64,000 nt of DNA from Pseudolabrys sp. (GTDB lineage Bacteria; Pseudomonadota; Alphaproteobacteria; Rhizobiales; Xanthobacteraceae). The first letter of the stretch is position 1, and the number at the start of each line of letters is the position of its first letter. The stretch is taken from NCBI GenBank assembly GCA_030684935.1, contig JAUXXH010000035.1, positions 35,555 to 99,554 on the forward strand, written 5' to 3'. Below the pieces are notes generated by a model. It was not told the DNA's origin, did no database searches, and saw only the letters and a list, made by a program, of their open reading frames with translations. Below, one piece after another: positions 34,941 through 43,345 of this stretch. A program made the translations under genes and the position numbers.

Positions 34941-35825
34941 ATGACCGACTACGACCGCGCCGCCTTCAGCACAATCTTCACCGCGCGGCGCGTCATGGCG
35001 CACGGCGCTTCGTTGCAGGTTGTCGAAGGCGGTGCCGGGCCCTTGCTTCTGCTGGTGCCCGGCTGGCCGCAATCGCTGCACACCTGGCGCAAGGTGATGC
35101 CCGCCTTGGCGGAGCGCTACCGCGTCGTGGCCTTCGATCCGCCGGGCTTGGGCGATTCCGAACCGCCGGTGTCGGGCCAGTACGACACGGCGCACATCGC
35201 CAGCCACATCGATCCGCTGCTCGACGATCTCGGCGCGAAGGACTGCCTGCTGGTGACGCACGATATCGGCGCCTGGCTCGGCTATGCCTATGCCGTGCGC
35301 CGGCCCGAGCGCGTGCGCAAACTGGTGGCCATCGACGCCGTCATCCCCGGCATGGCGCCACCGGACGTCTACACCATGACGCCGGAGCGGCTGCACAAGA
35401 CCTGGCACTTCGCCTTCAACTTTCTGCCCGAACTGCCGGAGCTTCTGATCACCGGCCGCGAGCGGGAGTTTCTGGCGTGGCTGTTCAAGGCCAAGTCGAT
35501 CGATGTAACCAAGACGATCGACACCGCGGCGCTCGACGAATACGCGCGGCTCTATGCGACGCCCGGCCGCTGGAGCATGGGGCTCGGCTTCTACCGCGCC
35601 ATCTTTGACTCGATTACGCAGAACCGCGCGACCGCAAATACCCCGCTGCCGATGCCGGTTCTGGCGGTCGGCGGCGAGGCCGGCCTTGGCGCAGCGATGC
35701 GCGGTTCGTTCGAGAAAGCGGCGCCTAACCTGACCGGCGCGGTGATCCCGGCCTGCGGTCATTACGTGCCGGAAGAATGTCCCGAGGCCCTGCTGGCGGT
35801 GATGGAGCCGTTCCTCGCCGGGTGA
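34941..35825 (+). CDS. Alpha/beta hydrolase, epoxide-hydrolase/dehalogenase-like
   Basis: A 294-aa alpha/beta hydrolase. The oxyanion loop is LVPGWPQS. The nucleophile elbow reads THDIG, so the nucleophile is Asp, as in epoxide hydrolases and haloalkane or haloacetate dehalogenases, rather than Ser. The catalytic His is in CGHYVPEECPE near the C-terminus. The cap region (about 140-220) has WHFAFNFLPELPELL. The substrate is unknown. It probably acts in detoxification. The gene stands alone 72 nt after the lipoprotein gene. Confidence 0.88.
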   Translation: MTDYDRAAFSTIFTARRVMAHGASLQVVEGGAGPLLLLVPGWPQSLHTWRKVMPALAERYRVVAFDPPGLGDSEPPVSGQYDTAHIASHIDPLLDDLGAKDCLLVTHDIGAWLGYAYAVRRPERVRKLVAIDAVIPGMAPPDVYTMTPERLHKTWHFAFNFLPELPELLITGREREFLAWLFKAKSIDVTKTIDTAALDEYARLYATPGRWSMGLGFYRAIFDSITQNRATANTPLPMPVLAVGGEAGLGAAMRGSFEKAAPNLTGAVIPACGHYVPEECPEALLAVMEPFLAG

Positions 35826-35972
35826 GCGGCGATAAGGCCGTGCGGTCAAATTGTGCGCAATCGGGGCTTCCCCGGTTGCTCCGCAGGGCCACCGATGGAA
35901 CAATTGTCTCCATTATTCGTATGTGTATCTACAACCACTGCACTCGCGCGAAAAAAGTGACGGAGGAATTTC

Positions 35973-37211
35973 ATGGCGCGGACCGCAATGTCGCCGGTTA
36001 CGGCCGTCAGCACTCCGTCACTCGATGAATCGCGAGAAAAATGGACGGCGGCGTTTCGTCGCGTGCGCGGCGAGACCGAATTGCGCGCGTCGCATCTGTC
36101 GGCCGAGGACCAGATCATCCAGTCGATGGCCGACGCCAGCCCGACCAAATGGCACCGTGCGCATGTGACCTGGTTCTTCGAGCAGTTCCTGCTGGTGCCG
36201 AACGACCCGTCGTACCGGATTTTCGACGAGCGCTTTCCGTTTCTGTTCAACTCCTATTACGTCGCCGCCGGTCCGCGTCACGCGCGGCCGCAGCGCGGCC
36301 TGATCACGCGCCCGAACGGCGCCGAGGTCACCGCCTATCGCGCCCATGTCGATGCGGGCGTGGAGAAGCTGATCGCCACGGCGCCTGCATCCGCGGTGGC
36401 CGATGTGTTCAATATTCTCGAGATCGGCCTGCACCACGAGCAGCAGCACCAGGAATTGCTGGTCACCGACATCCTGCACGCTTTCGCGCAGAACCCGACG
36501 AACCCTGTGTATGATTCCGCGTGGCAGACGCCGGGCGCGGCGCCGGGCCCGCGCGGCTTCGTCGACGTGCCCCCGGGCATCCAGACCATCGGTCATGACG
36601 GCGACGGATACTGCTTCGACAATGAGCTGCCGCGCCACGACGTATTGATCCCGAAGGTCAAGATCGCGCGCCATCTCGTCACGAATGCCGAGTGGCTGGA
36701 GTTCATCGATGCCGGCGGCTACGAGACGCCGGCGCTGTGGCTGTCTGACGGCTGGGCCACGGTGCAGGCCGAAGGCTGGCAGGCGCCCGGCTACTGGCGG
36801 CGCGGCGATTCGGGCTGGCAGGTGATGACGCTTGCCGGCGTGCAACCCGTCGATCCAGCCACGCCGGTTCTGCATGTCAGCTATTACGAAGCCGAAGCCT
36901 TCGCCCGGTTCGCCGGCAAACACCTGCCCAGCGAGGCGGAATGGGAGGCTGCGGCGCGCGCAGGGCTGCTGCCCGATTCCTTCGGAACCGCTTGGCAATG
37001 GACACGCAGTGCCTATCTGCCCTATCCGGGCTACCGCGCGGCCGAAGGCGCGCTCGGTGAGTACAACGGCAAGTTCATGATCAACCAGATGGTGCTGCGC
37101 GGCTCGTCGCTGGCGACACCGCAACATCATGAACGGGTGAGCTACCGCAATTTCTTTCAACCGCCGGCGCGCTGGCAGTTCACGTCGCTGCGCCTCGCCG
37201 AATTCGTCTAG
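35973..37211 (+). CDS. egtB: EgtB, ergothioneine biosynthesis sulfoxide synthase
   Basis: A 412-aa non-haem iron enzyme. The N-terminal DinB-like domain provides the iron-binding HX3HXE motif HEQQHQE, with a further His in KWHRAHVTWFFEQ. The C-terminal FGE-sulfatase-like domain has YEAEAFARFAGKHLPSEAEWEAAAR and the closing VLRGSSLATP. EgtB joins hercynine to a thiol (cysteine or gamma-glutamylcysteine) with oxygen to form the sulfoxide. It is followed by egtD. The gene has a strong GGAGG upstream. No EgtC or EgtE gene is in the window. Confidence 0.95.
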   Translation: MARTAMSPVTAVSTPSLDESREKWTAAFRRVRGETELRASHLSAEDQIIQSMADASPTKWHRAHVTWFFEQFLLVPNDPSYRIFDERFPFLFNSYYVAAGPRHARPQRGLITRPNGAEVTAYRAHVDAGVEKLIATAPASAVADVFNILEIGLHHEQQHQELLVTDILHAFAQNPTNPVYDSAWQTPGAAPGPRGFVDVPPGIQTIGHDGDGYCFDNELPRHDVLIPKVKIARHLVTNAEWLEFIDAGGYETPALWLSDGWATVQAEGWQAPGYWRRGDSGWQVMTLAGVQPVDPATPVLHVSYYEAEAFARFAGKHLPSEAEWEAAARAGLLPDSFGTAWQWTRSAYLPYPGYRAAEGALGEYNGKFMINQMVLRGSSLATPQHHERVSYRNFFQPPARWQFTSLRLAEFV

Positions 37212-37225
37212 TCAAAGGTCACGTC

Positions 37226-38215
37226 ATGGTCGCACTCGCCCGTTCTTCCCGCCCGCAGCAGGCAGAGCCCTCGTCGTTCGAGACCGACGTGCTCGCCGGG
37301 CTTGGCGCGACTCCGAGAAAGATCCAGGCCAAGTATTTCTACGACGGCGCCGGCTCGCAACTGTTCGAGCGCATCACCGAGCAGCCGGAATATTACCCGA
37401 CCCGCAGCGAGATGCGCATTCTGAGCGAGCAGGGCGCCGACATCGCTAGGCTCATTCCGGAAGGCGCGGCGCTGGTCGAGTTCGGCAGCGGCTCGAGCAA
37501 GAAGGCGCGCATCATGCTGAAGGCGGCGCCGGCGCTTGCCGCCTATGTGCCGGTCGATATCTGCGGCGAGATGATCGAGCAGGAAGCGATCGACCTGCGG
37601 CCGGATTTCCCGGGGCTCAAGGTGCTGCCGGTGACCGCCGACATCACCAAGCCGTTCGATCTGCCGGCAGAAGCGAAAGCCGCGCCGGTCCGCGTCGGCT
37701 TCTTTCCGGGTTCGACCATCGGCAATTTCGAACCGCATGAGGCGGCGGCGTTTCTGCGCAATGCCGCGCAGATCCTCGGCAAGGGCGCGCTGATGATCGT
37801 CGGCGCCGACCTGATCAAGCCGGCCGACACGCTCAACGCTGCCTATAACGATGCCGCCGGCGTCACCGCGCGCTTCAATCTCAATCTGCTGGTGCGCATC
37901 AACCGCGAGCTGCGCGGCGACTTCAAGCTCGACAGCTTCGAGCATCACGCCTTCTACAACCGCGAGCGTCATCGCGTCGAAATGCACCTCGCCAGCCTGA
38001 AGCGGCAGCGGGTCAAGGTCGCCGGCGAGAGTTTCGATTTCCGCGCCGGCGAGACCATTCACACCGAGAATTCCTACAAATACAGCGTCGAATCGCTGGG
38101 CGCGCTGGCGCGCGGCGTCGGCTGGCTGCCGGTCGGCGCCTGGACGGATCCCGACAAGTACTTTTCGATCCAGGCCTTCAAGCTGGGTGAGCCCGCGCCG
38201 CGGGCGTCGTTCTGA
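37226..38215 (+). CDS. egtD: EgtD, L-histidine N-alpha-methyltransferase
   Basis: A 329-aa SAM-dependent methyltransferase that makes hercynine (trimethylhistidine), the first step of ergothioneine synthesis. The family N-terminus PRKIQAKYFYDGAGSQLFERI is present. The SAM-binding region reads LVEFGSGSSKKARIM. The ending WTDPDKYFSIQAFKL is also conserved. It lies 14 nt downstream of egtB, so the two form an operon. Together they make the ergothioneine precursor. A third, separately encoded lyase is needed to finish the product. Confidence 0.95.
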   Translation: MVALARSSRPQQAEPSSFETDVLAGLGATPRKIQAKYFYDGAGSQLFERITEQPEYYPTRSEMRILSEQGADIARLIPEGAALVEFGSGSSKKARIMLKAAPALAAYVPVDICGEMIEQEAIDLRPDFPGLKVLPVTADITKPFDLPAEAKAAPVRVGFFPGSTIGNFEPHEAAAFLRNAAQILGKGALMIVGADLIKPADTLNAAYNDAAGVTARFNLNLLVRINRELRGDFKLDSFEHHAFYNRERHRVEMHLASLKRQRVKVAGESFDFRAGETIHTENSYKYSVESLGALARGVGWLPVGAWTDPDKYFSIQAFKLGEPAPRASF

Positions 38216-38294
38216 CCTTTCCGAACGCGCCTCATTGGGCTAAGCCTTGCCCGCGCCGGACGGTGCGATCGGTCGTCAAGCAAGGCAGGGGTCA

Positions 38295-39173
38295 ATGAAA
38301 ATCGTCGGTTTTGAAGATAACAACAGCGTGCGTCTCGGCGTCGTCGATGGCGACAGCGTCATCGATATCCAGGCGGTCGACGCCAGCGTGCCGGGCGACC
38401 TCGGCGATTATCTGCGCAAATCCAATGGCGACCTGAGCGCGCTTGCGGATATCGCCAAAAAGGCGCCCGCCTCGGCGCGCCGCCCGCTCGCCGGGCTGAA
38501 GTACGCGATGCCGGTGGCCAGGCCCGGCAAGATCATCTGCCTCGGCCTCAACTACCTTGATCACGTCAAGGAAGGCCCGCAGAAGGACAACATCCCGAAA
38601 TTCCAGTCGATCTTCTTCCGCATGGCGTCGTCGCTGGTGCCGCATATGGCGCCGATCGAGCGGCCGCAGAAGTCGATCCAGTTCGACTACGAAGGCGAGA
38701 TGGTGGTGATCATCGGCAAGCGCGCCAAGCACCTGACCATGGACAATGCAACCGACTGCGTCGCCGGCTACGCTATCGCCAATGAGGGCTCGATCCGCGA
38801 GTATCAGCGCCACACCACGCAGTGGGGCATGGGCAAGAACTTCGACCGCACCGGCAGCGTCGGTCCGTGGATGGTCACCGCCGACGAACTGCCGAAGGGT
38901 GGCAAGGGCCTCAAGATCGAGACGAGGCTCAATGGCACCACCATGCAGTCGTCCAATACCGATCTGCTGATGTTCCCGGTCGCCGAATCGCTGGTCTACC
39001 TGACCGAAGGCATGACGCTGGAGCCGGGTGATATCCTGCTCACCGGCACCCCGTCCGGCGTCGGCCATGCGCGCAAGCCGGAGCCGATCTGGATGAAGGC
39101 CGGCGACACCGCCGAGGTCGAGATCCAGGGCATCGGCGTGCTGCGCAATCCGGTGGTCGACGAGAAGGCGTGA
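38295..39173 (+). CDS. Fumarylacetoacetate hydrolase (FAH) family protein
   Basis: A 292-aa protein; the start ATG 38295 is chosen over the ORF-track start at 38247. Core motifs are GKIICLGLNYLDHVKE, the metal ligands DYEGEMVV and the closing GDILLTGTPSGVGH. The usual third acidic ligand (ND.S in GYTVANDVS) is here ANEGS, so Asp is Glu. It may be a 2-hydroxyhepta-2,4-diene-1,7-dioate isomerase or acylpyruvase acting in aromatic or sugar-acid catabolism. It precedes a Bug-type binding protein, which suggests a catabolic transport pair. Confidence 0.87.
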   Translation: MKIVGFEDNNSVRLGVVDGDSVIDIQAVDASVPGDLGDYLRKSNGDLSALADIAKKAPASARRPLAGLKYAMPVARPGKIICLGLNYLDHVKEGPQKDNIPKFQSIFFRMASSLVPHMAPIERPQKSIQFDYEGEMVVIIGKRAKHLTMDNATDCVAGYAIANEGSIREYQRHTTQWGMGKNFDRTGSVGPWMVTADELPKGGKGLKIETRLNGTTMQSSNTDLLMFPVAESLVYLTEGMTLEPGDILLTGTPSGVGHARKPEPIWMKAGDTAEVEIQGIGVLRNPVVDEKA

Positions 39174-39275
39174 CGATTCCGGATTGACAGACCGGCGGTA
39201 AAATTCCGATCCTTGGTTTCACAACAATAAAAAGGCTCACCTTGTGGGGAGGTGGGCCGAACCAGGGAGGATAGT

Positions 39276-40244
39276 ATGAAGCGCGCACGCGTTGCGGCTG
39301 CTGTCGCGGCCTGTTTTTTCCTCGCCACATCGGCCATCTCCGCGCAGGAGTGGCCATCGTCGCCGGTCCGTATCTTGATCGGCTTCGGCGCCGGCGGCGG
39401 AACCGACGTCGCCACCCGTATCCTGGCCGAAGGACTGTCGGAGGCTCTCGGCCAGCAATTCATTGTTGAAAATCGTCCCGGCGCCGGCGGCAGCATCGCC
39501 GGCGGCATTGCCGCCAAGGCGCCGAAGGACGGCTACACCGCACTCGCCATCAGCATGGGCCACTCGGTGTCCGCAGTCATGGTCAAGCAGGTGCCGTACG
39601 ATCCGGTGAACGACTTTGCGCCCGTCGGCATTTTCACAAACTCGGCTTTTGTCGTCGCCGTGCCAAAGAACTCTCCGGCGACCGACATCAAGAGCCTGGT
39701 TGATTACGTCAACAAGCAACCAGGCAAGCTGAACTATTCGACGGTCGGCCTGGGCTCGACCCAGCATCTGATCGCCGAAGACTTGCGCCAGCGCACCGCG
39801 ATGAACGCGCAGGCCGTGTCCTACCGGACCACCGGCGAAGTCGTCAGTGCGCTGCTGCGCGGCGATGCCGCTTTTGCCGTCGAGCTCTACCATTCGCTCC
39901 GCGGCCAGGTGGATTCCGGCGATCTCCGGCTGATCGCGGTGGCCACGCCAAAGCGTTGGCCCGGAATTCCCGATGTGCCGACGCTGCAAGAGAGCGGCGT
40001 TGCCGGCATGAGCTATCTCGGCTGGTACGGGCTGGCGTTTCCTGCCGGTACGCCACAGCCGATCGTCGACAAGCTGCACCGGACGATGAAGGACGTGCTG
40101 GCCAAGGACAGCGTCAAGAAACGGCTTGAAGGCGTAGGCGCCGTCGTCAACCTGTCGACGCCGGCGGAGTTCCGTGCCGTGATCCAATCCGACATCAAGG
40201 CGCTGCAGGGAGTCGCCAGAACGGCCGGGCTCGAAGCAAAATAG
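39276..40244 (+). CDS. Second TTT/Bug family substrate-binding protein
   Basis: A 322-aa periplasmic binding protein with signal peptide (MKRARVAAAVAACFFLATSAISAQ) and the hallmark WPSSPVRILIGFGAGGGTDV, then QFIVENRPGAGGSIAGG. It differs from the one at 11454-12455. No TctA/TctB membrane genes are nearby, so it is also an orphan. A strong GGAGG precedes ATG 39276, supporting this start over 39252. It sits just downstream of the FAH-family gene and may serve its substrate. Confidence 0.93.
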   Translation: MKRARVAAAVAACFFLATSAISAQEWPSSPVRILIGFGAGGGTDVATRILAEGLSEALGQQFIVENRPGAGGSIAGGIAAKAPKDGYTALAISMGHSVSAVMVKQVPYDPVNDFAPVGIFTNSAFVVAVPKNSPATDIKSLVDYVNKQPGKLNYSTVGLGSTQHLIAEDLRQRTAMNAQAVSYRTTGEVVSALLRGDAAFAVELYHSLRGQVDSGDLRLIAVATPKRWPGIPDVPTLQESGVAGMSYLGWYGLAFPAGTPQPIVDKLHRTMKDVLAKDSVKKRLEGVGAVVNLSTPAEFRAVIQSDIKALQGVARTAGLEAK

Positions 40245-40375
40245 CGTCCAGGTACCGGCCGAGACGATCTGGCGGCCATCGGATTTGTGCGACGCTGCCC
40301 TCGCCACCGCGGGGCGGAGTGCGCTATGCCTCGGGCCGAACCTTCAACCAACATAAAACCAGCACGAGGAATGGA

Positions 40376-40939
40376 ATGGCCGAAAAACTGAACGTTGTGG
40401 TGATCTGCGGTTCGTTGCGCAAGGGCTCCTACAATGCGTCGTTGGTACGCGCTCTGCCGGAGCTGGCGCCGGCGGACATGACCATCACCGCGGCGCCGTC
40501 GTTCGCCGATTTCCCGCCCTACAATGCCGATGTCCAGAACGCCGGCGTGCCGGCCATGGTGACGGCCTGGGCCGACTCCATCCGCGCTGCCGATGGCGTC
40601 ATCATCGTGTCGCCGGAATACAACTGGTCGATCCCCGGCGCGCTGAAGAACGCCATCGACTGGGTGTCGAAGCTCAAGGATGTGCCGTTCAAGGACAAGC
40701 CGGTGGCGCTGCAGTCGGCCTCGACCGGGCAGATGGGCGGCGGCCGCATGCAGTATCACATGCGCATGGCGCTGGTGTCGATCGAAGCCATCATGTTCGG
40801 CAAGCCGGAAGTGTTCGTGAATTTCGCGGCCAAGAAATTCGACGAGAAGACCGGCGACCTGACCGACCAGCCGACCAAGGACATCGTCAAGCAGCAGCTC
40901 GCCGCGTTTGCCAAGTTCATCCCGCGGGTGAGGGCGTAG
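40376..40939 (+). CDS. NADPH-dependent FMN reductase family protein
   Basis: A 187-aa flavodoxin-like protein. The FMN-binding GSLRKGSYNASLVRAL and the active-site segment SPEYNWSIPGALKNAIDW are present. Related enzymes reduce quinones, chromate, azo dyes or supply reduced flavin. The ORF track begins 19 residues earlier; ATG 40376, in MAEKLNVVVICGSLRKG, with GAGG upstream is preferred. The gene stands alone, followed by a palindromic repeat and then the OYE gene in the opposite orientation. Confidence 0.9.
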   Translation: MAEKLNVVVICGSLRKGSYNASLVRALPELAPADMTITAAPSFADFPPYNADVQNAGVPAMVTAWADSIRAADGVIIVSPEYNWSIPGALKNAIDWVSKLKDVPFKDKPVALQSASTGQMGGGRMQYHMRMALVSIEAIMFGKPEVFVNFAAKKFDEKTGDLTDQPTKDIVKQQLAAFAKFIPRVRA

Positions 40940-40975
40940 CTTCTTCTCCCTCTCCCCGCGTTCGGTCTTGCGATT

Positions 40976-41060
40976 GTCATCACCGGGCTTGTCCCGGTGA
41001 TCCCGCTTAGGAAGGCACTGCGCTCTTAAGCGGGATGGCCGGGTCAAGCCCGGCCATGAC
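40976..41060. repeat. Dispersed palindromic repeat, family A copy 1
   Basis: A compound hairpin: CACCGGGCTTGTCCCGGTG, then CCCGCTT...AAGCGGG, then GGCCGGGTCAAGCCCGGCC. It abuts the stop codon of the OYE gene and shares this architecture with the copy at 43208-43283. It looks like a REP-type intergenic element. Confidence 0.75.
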
Positions 41061-42170
41061 TCAGGTGGTTGCCCTTTTCGGAAACACCTGCGGCCGCATT
41101 TTCGGATGCGCCGGCATGGTGCGCGGCGCATAAGGCGCCTCGGCGCCCAGCTCCTCGGCGGCATGCCAGGCCCAGCGCGGGTCCCACATCGCGCCGCGGC
41201 CGATGCAGATGAAATCCGCCTTGCCGGACGCGACGATGTCTTCCGCCTGCTGGTAGCCGGTGATGAGGCCGACTGTCATTGTCGGCAGGCCGGTCTCCTT
41301 GCGCACGCGTTCGGCGAACGGCGCGTTGTAGCCCGGCGCGAACGGGATCTGCTGGCGGGCATCGAGCTGGCCGCTCGATACGTCCATGTAGTCGCAGCCC
41401 AGCCCCTTCAGTTCGCGGGCGAAGGCCACGGTATCCTCGATGGTGGTGCCGCCCTCGACCCAGTCCACCGCCGAGACGCGGATGCCGAGCGGCTTGTCGG
41501 CCGGCCACGCCTTGCGCATGGCTTCGAACACCTCGAGGGGATAGCGCATGCGCTTCTCCAGCGACCCGCCGTATTCGTCGGTGCGCTGGTTGGACAGCGG
41601 CGACAGGAACTGGTGGATCAGGTAGCCGTGACCGCCGTGCATTTCGAGAAGATCATAGCCGACCCGCTCAGCGCGCTGCACGGTCGCGACATAGTCCTTG
41701 ATCGTGGCCTTCATCTCGTCCTGGGTCATGGCGCGCGGAATGTGCCAGCCGTCTCCGAACGGGATGGCCGACGGCGCCAGCGTCTCCCAAGCACCTTCCT
41801 CGGCCTTCAGCGGCTTGCCGCCGACGGCCGGCGGCGCGGTCGAGCCCTTGCGGCCGGCATGGCCGACCTGGAGACCCTGCTTGGCGATGCCATACTGCTT
41901 GCAGAAGTCGATGACGCGCTTCATCGCCTTTTCGTTGTCGTCGGAATAAAGGCCGGCGCATTTGTGGGTGATGCGGCCGACGGCGTTGACGTTGGTCATC
42001 TCGGTCATCACCAGCGCCGCGGCGCCGAGCGAGAACTGGCCGAGGTGCATGACGTGCCAGTCATTGGCCGAGCCATCGGTCGAATTGTACTGGCACATCG
42101 GCGACACCACGACGCGGTTCGGCAATGTGAGACCGCGCAGGGTGATCGGAGAAAACAGGACGCTGGCCAT
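41061..42170 (-). CDS. NADH:flavin oxidoreductase, Old Yellow Enzyme (YqjM-like)
   Basis: A 369-aa FMN-dependent TIM-barrel oxidoreductase. The YqjM-type start SVLFSPITLRGLTLPNRVVV and SPMCQY are present, as are the flavin/substrate histidines in LLEMHGGHGYLIHQFLSP and the active-site region VGHAGRKGS. The start at 42170 (AAGGAAA upstream) replaces the 42290 of the ORF track. It reduces electrophilic alkenes or xenobiotics with NAD(P)H. It is downstream of the DoxX-like and NTF2-like genes, probably as one operon. Confidence 0.92.
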   Translation of the reverse strand: MASVLFSPITLRGLTLPNRVVVSPMCQYNSTDGSANDWHVMHLGQFSLGAAALVMTEMTNVNAVGRITHKCAGLYSDDNEKAMKRVIDFCKQYGIAKQGLQVGHAGRKGSTAPPAVGGKPLKAEEGAWETLAPSAIPFGDGWHIPRAMTQDEMKATIKDYVATVQRAERVGYDLLEMHGGHGYLIHQFLSPLSNQRTDEYGGSLEKRMRYPLEVFEAMRKAWPADKPLGIRVSAVDWVEGGTTIEDTVAFARELKGLGCDYMDVSSGQLDARQQIPFAPGYNAPFAERVRKETGLPTMTVGLITGYQQAEDIVASGKADFICIGRGAMWDPRWAWHAAEELGAEAPYAPRTMPAHPKMRPQVFPKRATT

Positions 42171-42184
42171 TATCGATTTCCTTT

Positions 42185-42580
42185 TCAGAACGGTGAGAAG
42201 CCGGAGACTTGGTAGGCGTGGAGCGCGAGCACCAGGCAGCAGATCGCCCAGAACACGCAGAATTCGATGCCGCCGATGACCCAGATCCATTTCCGGGACA
42301 ACTTGTAGGTGGCGGCGGCGGCCACCAGCAGATGGATGAAGCCGATGACGCCGAACAACGCCGTGTACATATCGAAAAACAGCGTCACGATCAAAACCAT
42401 CTCGATCGCGCCGGCCAGATACATCCAGAACGCCGGCGGCCGGAAGCCGACATCGACGTAGAATTGCAGTGCCTGCGGCACGGTGAATTTGGCGATGATA
42501 TGCGGAATGAAAAACAGCGCGCAGGTGACGCGCAGCAGGTTGAACGGCTCAAGCAGATTGAACTTGTCAGCAAACGACAT
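42185..42580 (-). CDS. DoxX-like small integral membrane protein
   Basis: A 131-aa membrane protein with four predicted helices (NLLRVTCALFFIPHIIAK, MYLAGAIEMVLIVTLFF, LFGVIGFIHLLVAAAATY and FCVFWAICCLVLALHAYQ). The pattern and length match the DoxX/DoxD-like family. ATG 42580 is chosen; the long ORF to 43411 joins other frames. It is 14 nt upstream of the OYE gene. Function is unclear; related proteins associate with oxidoreductases. Confidence 0.8.
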   Translation of the reverse strand: MSFADKFNLLEPFNLLRVTCALFFIPHIIAKFTVPQALQFYVDVGFRPPAFWMYLAGAIEMVLIVTLFFDMYTALFGVIGFIHLLVAAAATYKLSRKWIWVIGGIEFCVFWAICCLVLALHAYQVSGFSPF

Positions 42581-42597
42581 GGTGGCCCCCAGCCTGG

Positions 42598-43197
42598 CTA
42601 TAGTTTGCGGCCCTTGAGCCACGCCGCGCCTTGCGCGTAGAGCGCGTCGAGCGCCGGCCCTTCGATGCCGGGCAGGTCGGCTTTCACGGTGTAGCCGATC
42701 TTGCTCTGCAGATAGGCGAGGTGACGATAGCCGTCGGGAAAGGCGGCCAGCCGCTTCTTGTCGAGTTTCGGCGCCTTGCCCGAGGTGACCGGATCGAGCC
42801 GGTCCTTTTCGTAGATGTGCCGGCGCAGCACGATGCCCCAAGTGCCCTTGCGCTTCTCCATGAAATCGTAGGCGCGGCCATAACAGGTGACGTCGCATTC
42901 GACGCCTTCGACGTTGGCGCGCTGCGCGATCGATATTTTGGTCTGGGCGATGGCGCGCTTGCCCTTGATGTCGATGGTGCTGCCGCCGAGCATGTGGAAA
43001 ATGCGCACGCCCTTGTCGAAGCCGTCCTGGCTGACTTTGATGAAGTCCTCGGCCGAGCCCTGAAACCAGGTCGCGCACATTGCCGCGTCTTTGTGCCACA
43101 GCGTGCGGAAGCGGTCCCAACGGCGGGCGTCGCGCCACAGCACCCAGTTCTCGATGATGGCGCGGATGGCGAGGTTGTCTTCGGCGGATTTCGTCAT
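42598..43197 (-). CDS. SnoaL/NTF2-like protein
   Basis: A 199-aa protein with a cone-like NTF2 fold pattern: RAIIENWVLWRDARRWDRFRTLWHKDAAM, then GKRAIAQTKISIAQR and EKRKGTWGIVLRRHIYE. Members are scytalone-dehydratase-like or SnoaL cyclase-like. The start MTKSAEDNL at 43197 is selected because upstream residues are translated from the family A repeat. It is the first gene of the minus-strand trio NTF2-DoxX-OYE. The substrate is unknown; an aromatic compound is possible from context. Confidence 0.8.
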   Translation of the reverse strand: MTKSAEDNLAIRAIIENWVLWRDARRWDRFRTLWHKDAAMCATWFQGSAEDFIKVSQDGFDKGVRIFHMLGGSTIDIKGKRAIAQTKISIAQRANVEGVECDVTCYGRAYDFMEKRKGTWGIVLRRHIYEKDRLDPVTSGKAPKLDKKRLAAFPDGYRHLAYLQSKIGYTVKADLPGIEGPALDALYAQGAAWLKGRKL

Positions 43198-43207
43198 ACC
43201 ATTCCTT

Positions 43208-43283
43208 GTCATGGCCGGGCTTGTCCCGGCCATCCCGCTTGGGTAGGCACATTGCTCGCCCAAGCGGGATCACCGGGTCAAGT
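43208..43283. repeat. Dispersed palindromic repeat, family A copy 2
   Basis: GTCATGGCCGGGCTTGTCCCGGCCAT... followed by CCCGCTT/AAGCGGG and GGGTCAAG repeats the order seen in copy 1. It separates the minus-strand NTF2-like gene from the divergent SDR gene, and is read as bogus N-terminal codons in the ORF track. Confidence 0.75.
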
Positions 43284-43345
43284 GCCACGCCCGGGCCGGC
43301 CAGATGGCCGATCCCGGTTGGCGGCGATGACAGGGGGGCTTCACC

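Noticed and set aside
40976-43283. CRISPR-like array
   Set aside because: The repeats are two compound palindromes 2.2 kb apart, with no regular spacers or cas genes.
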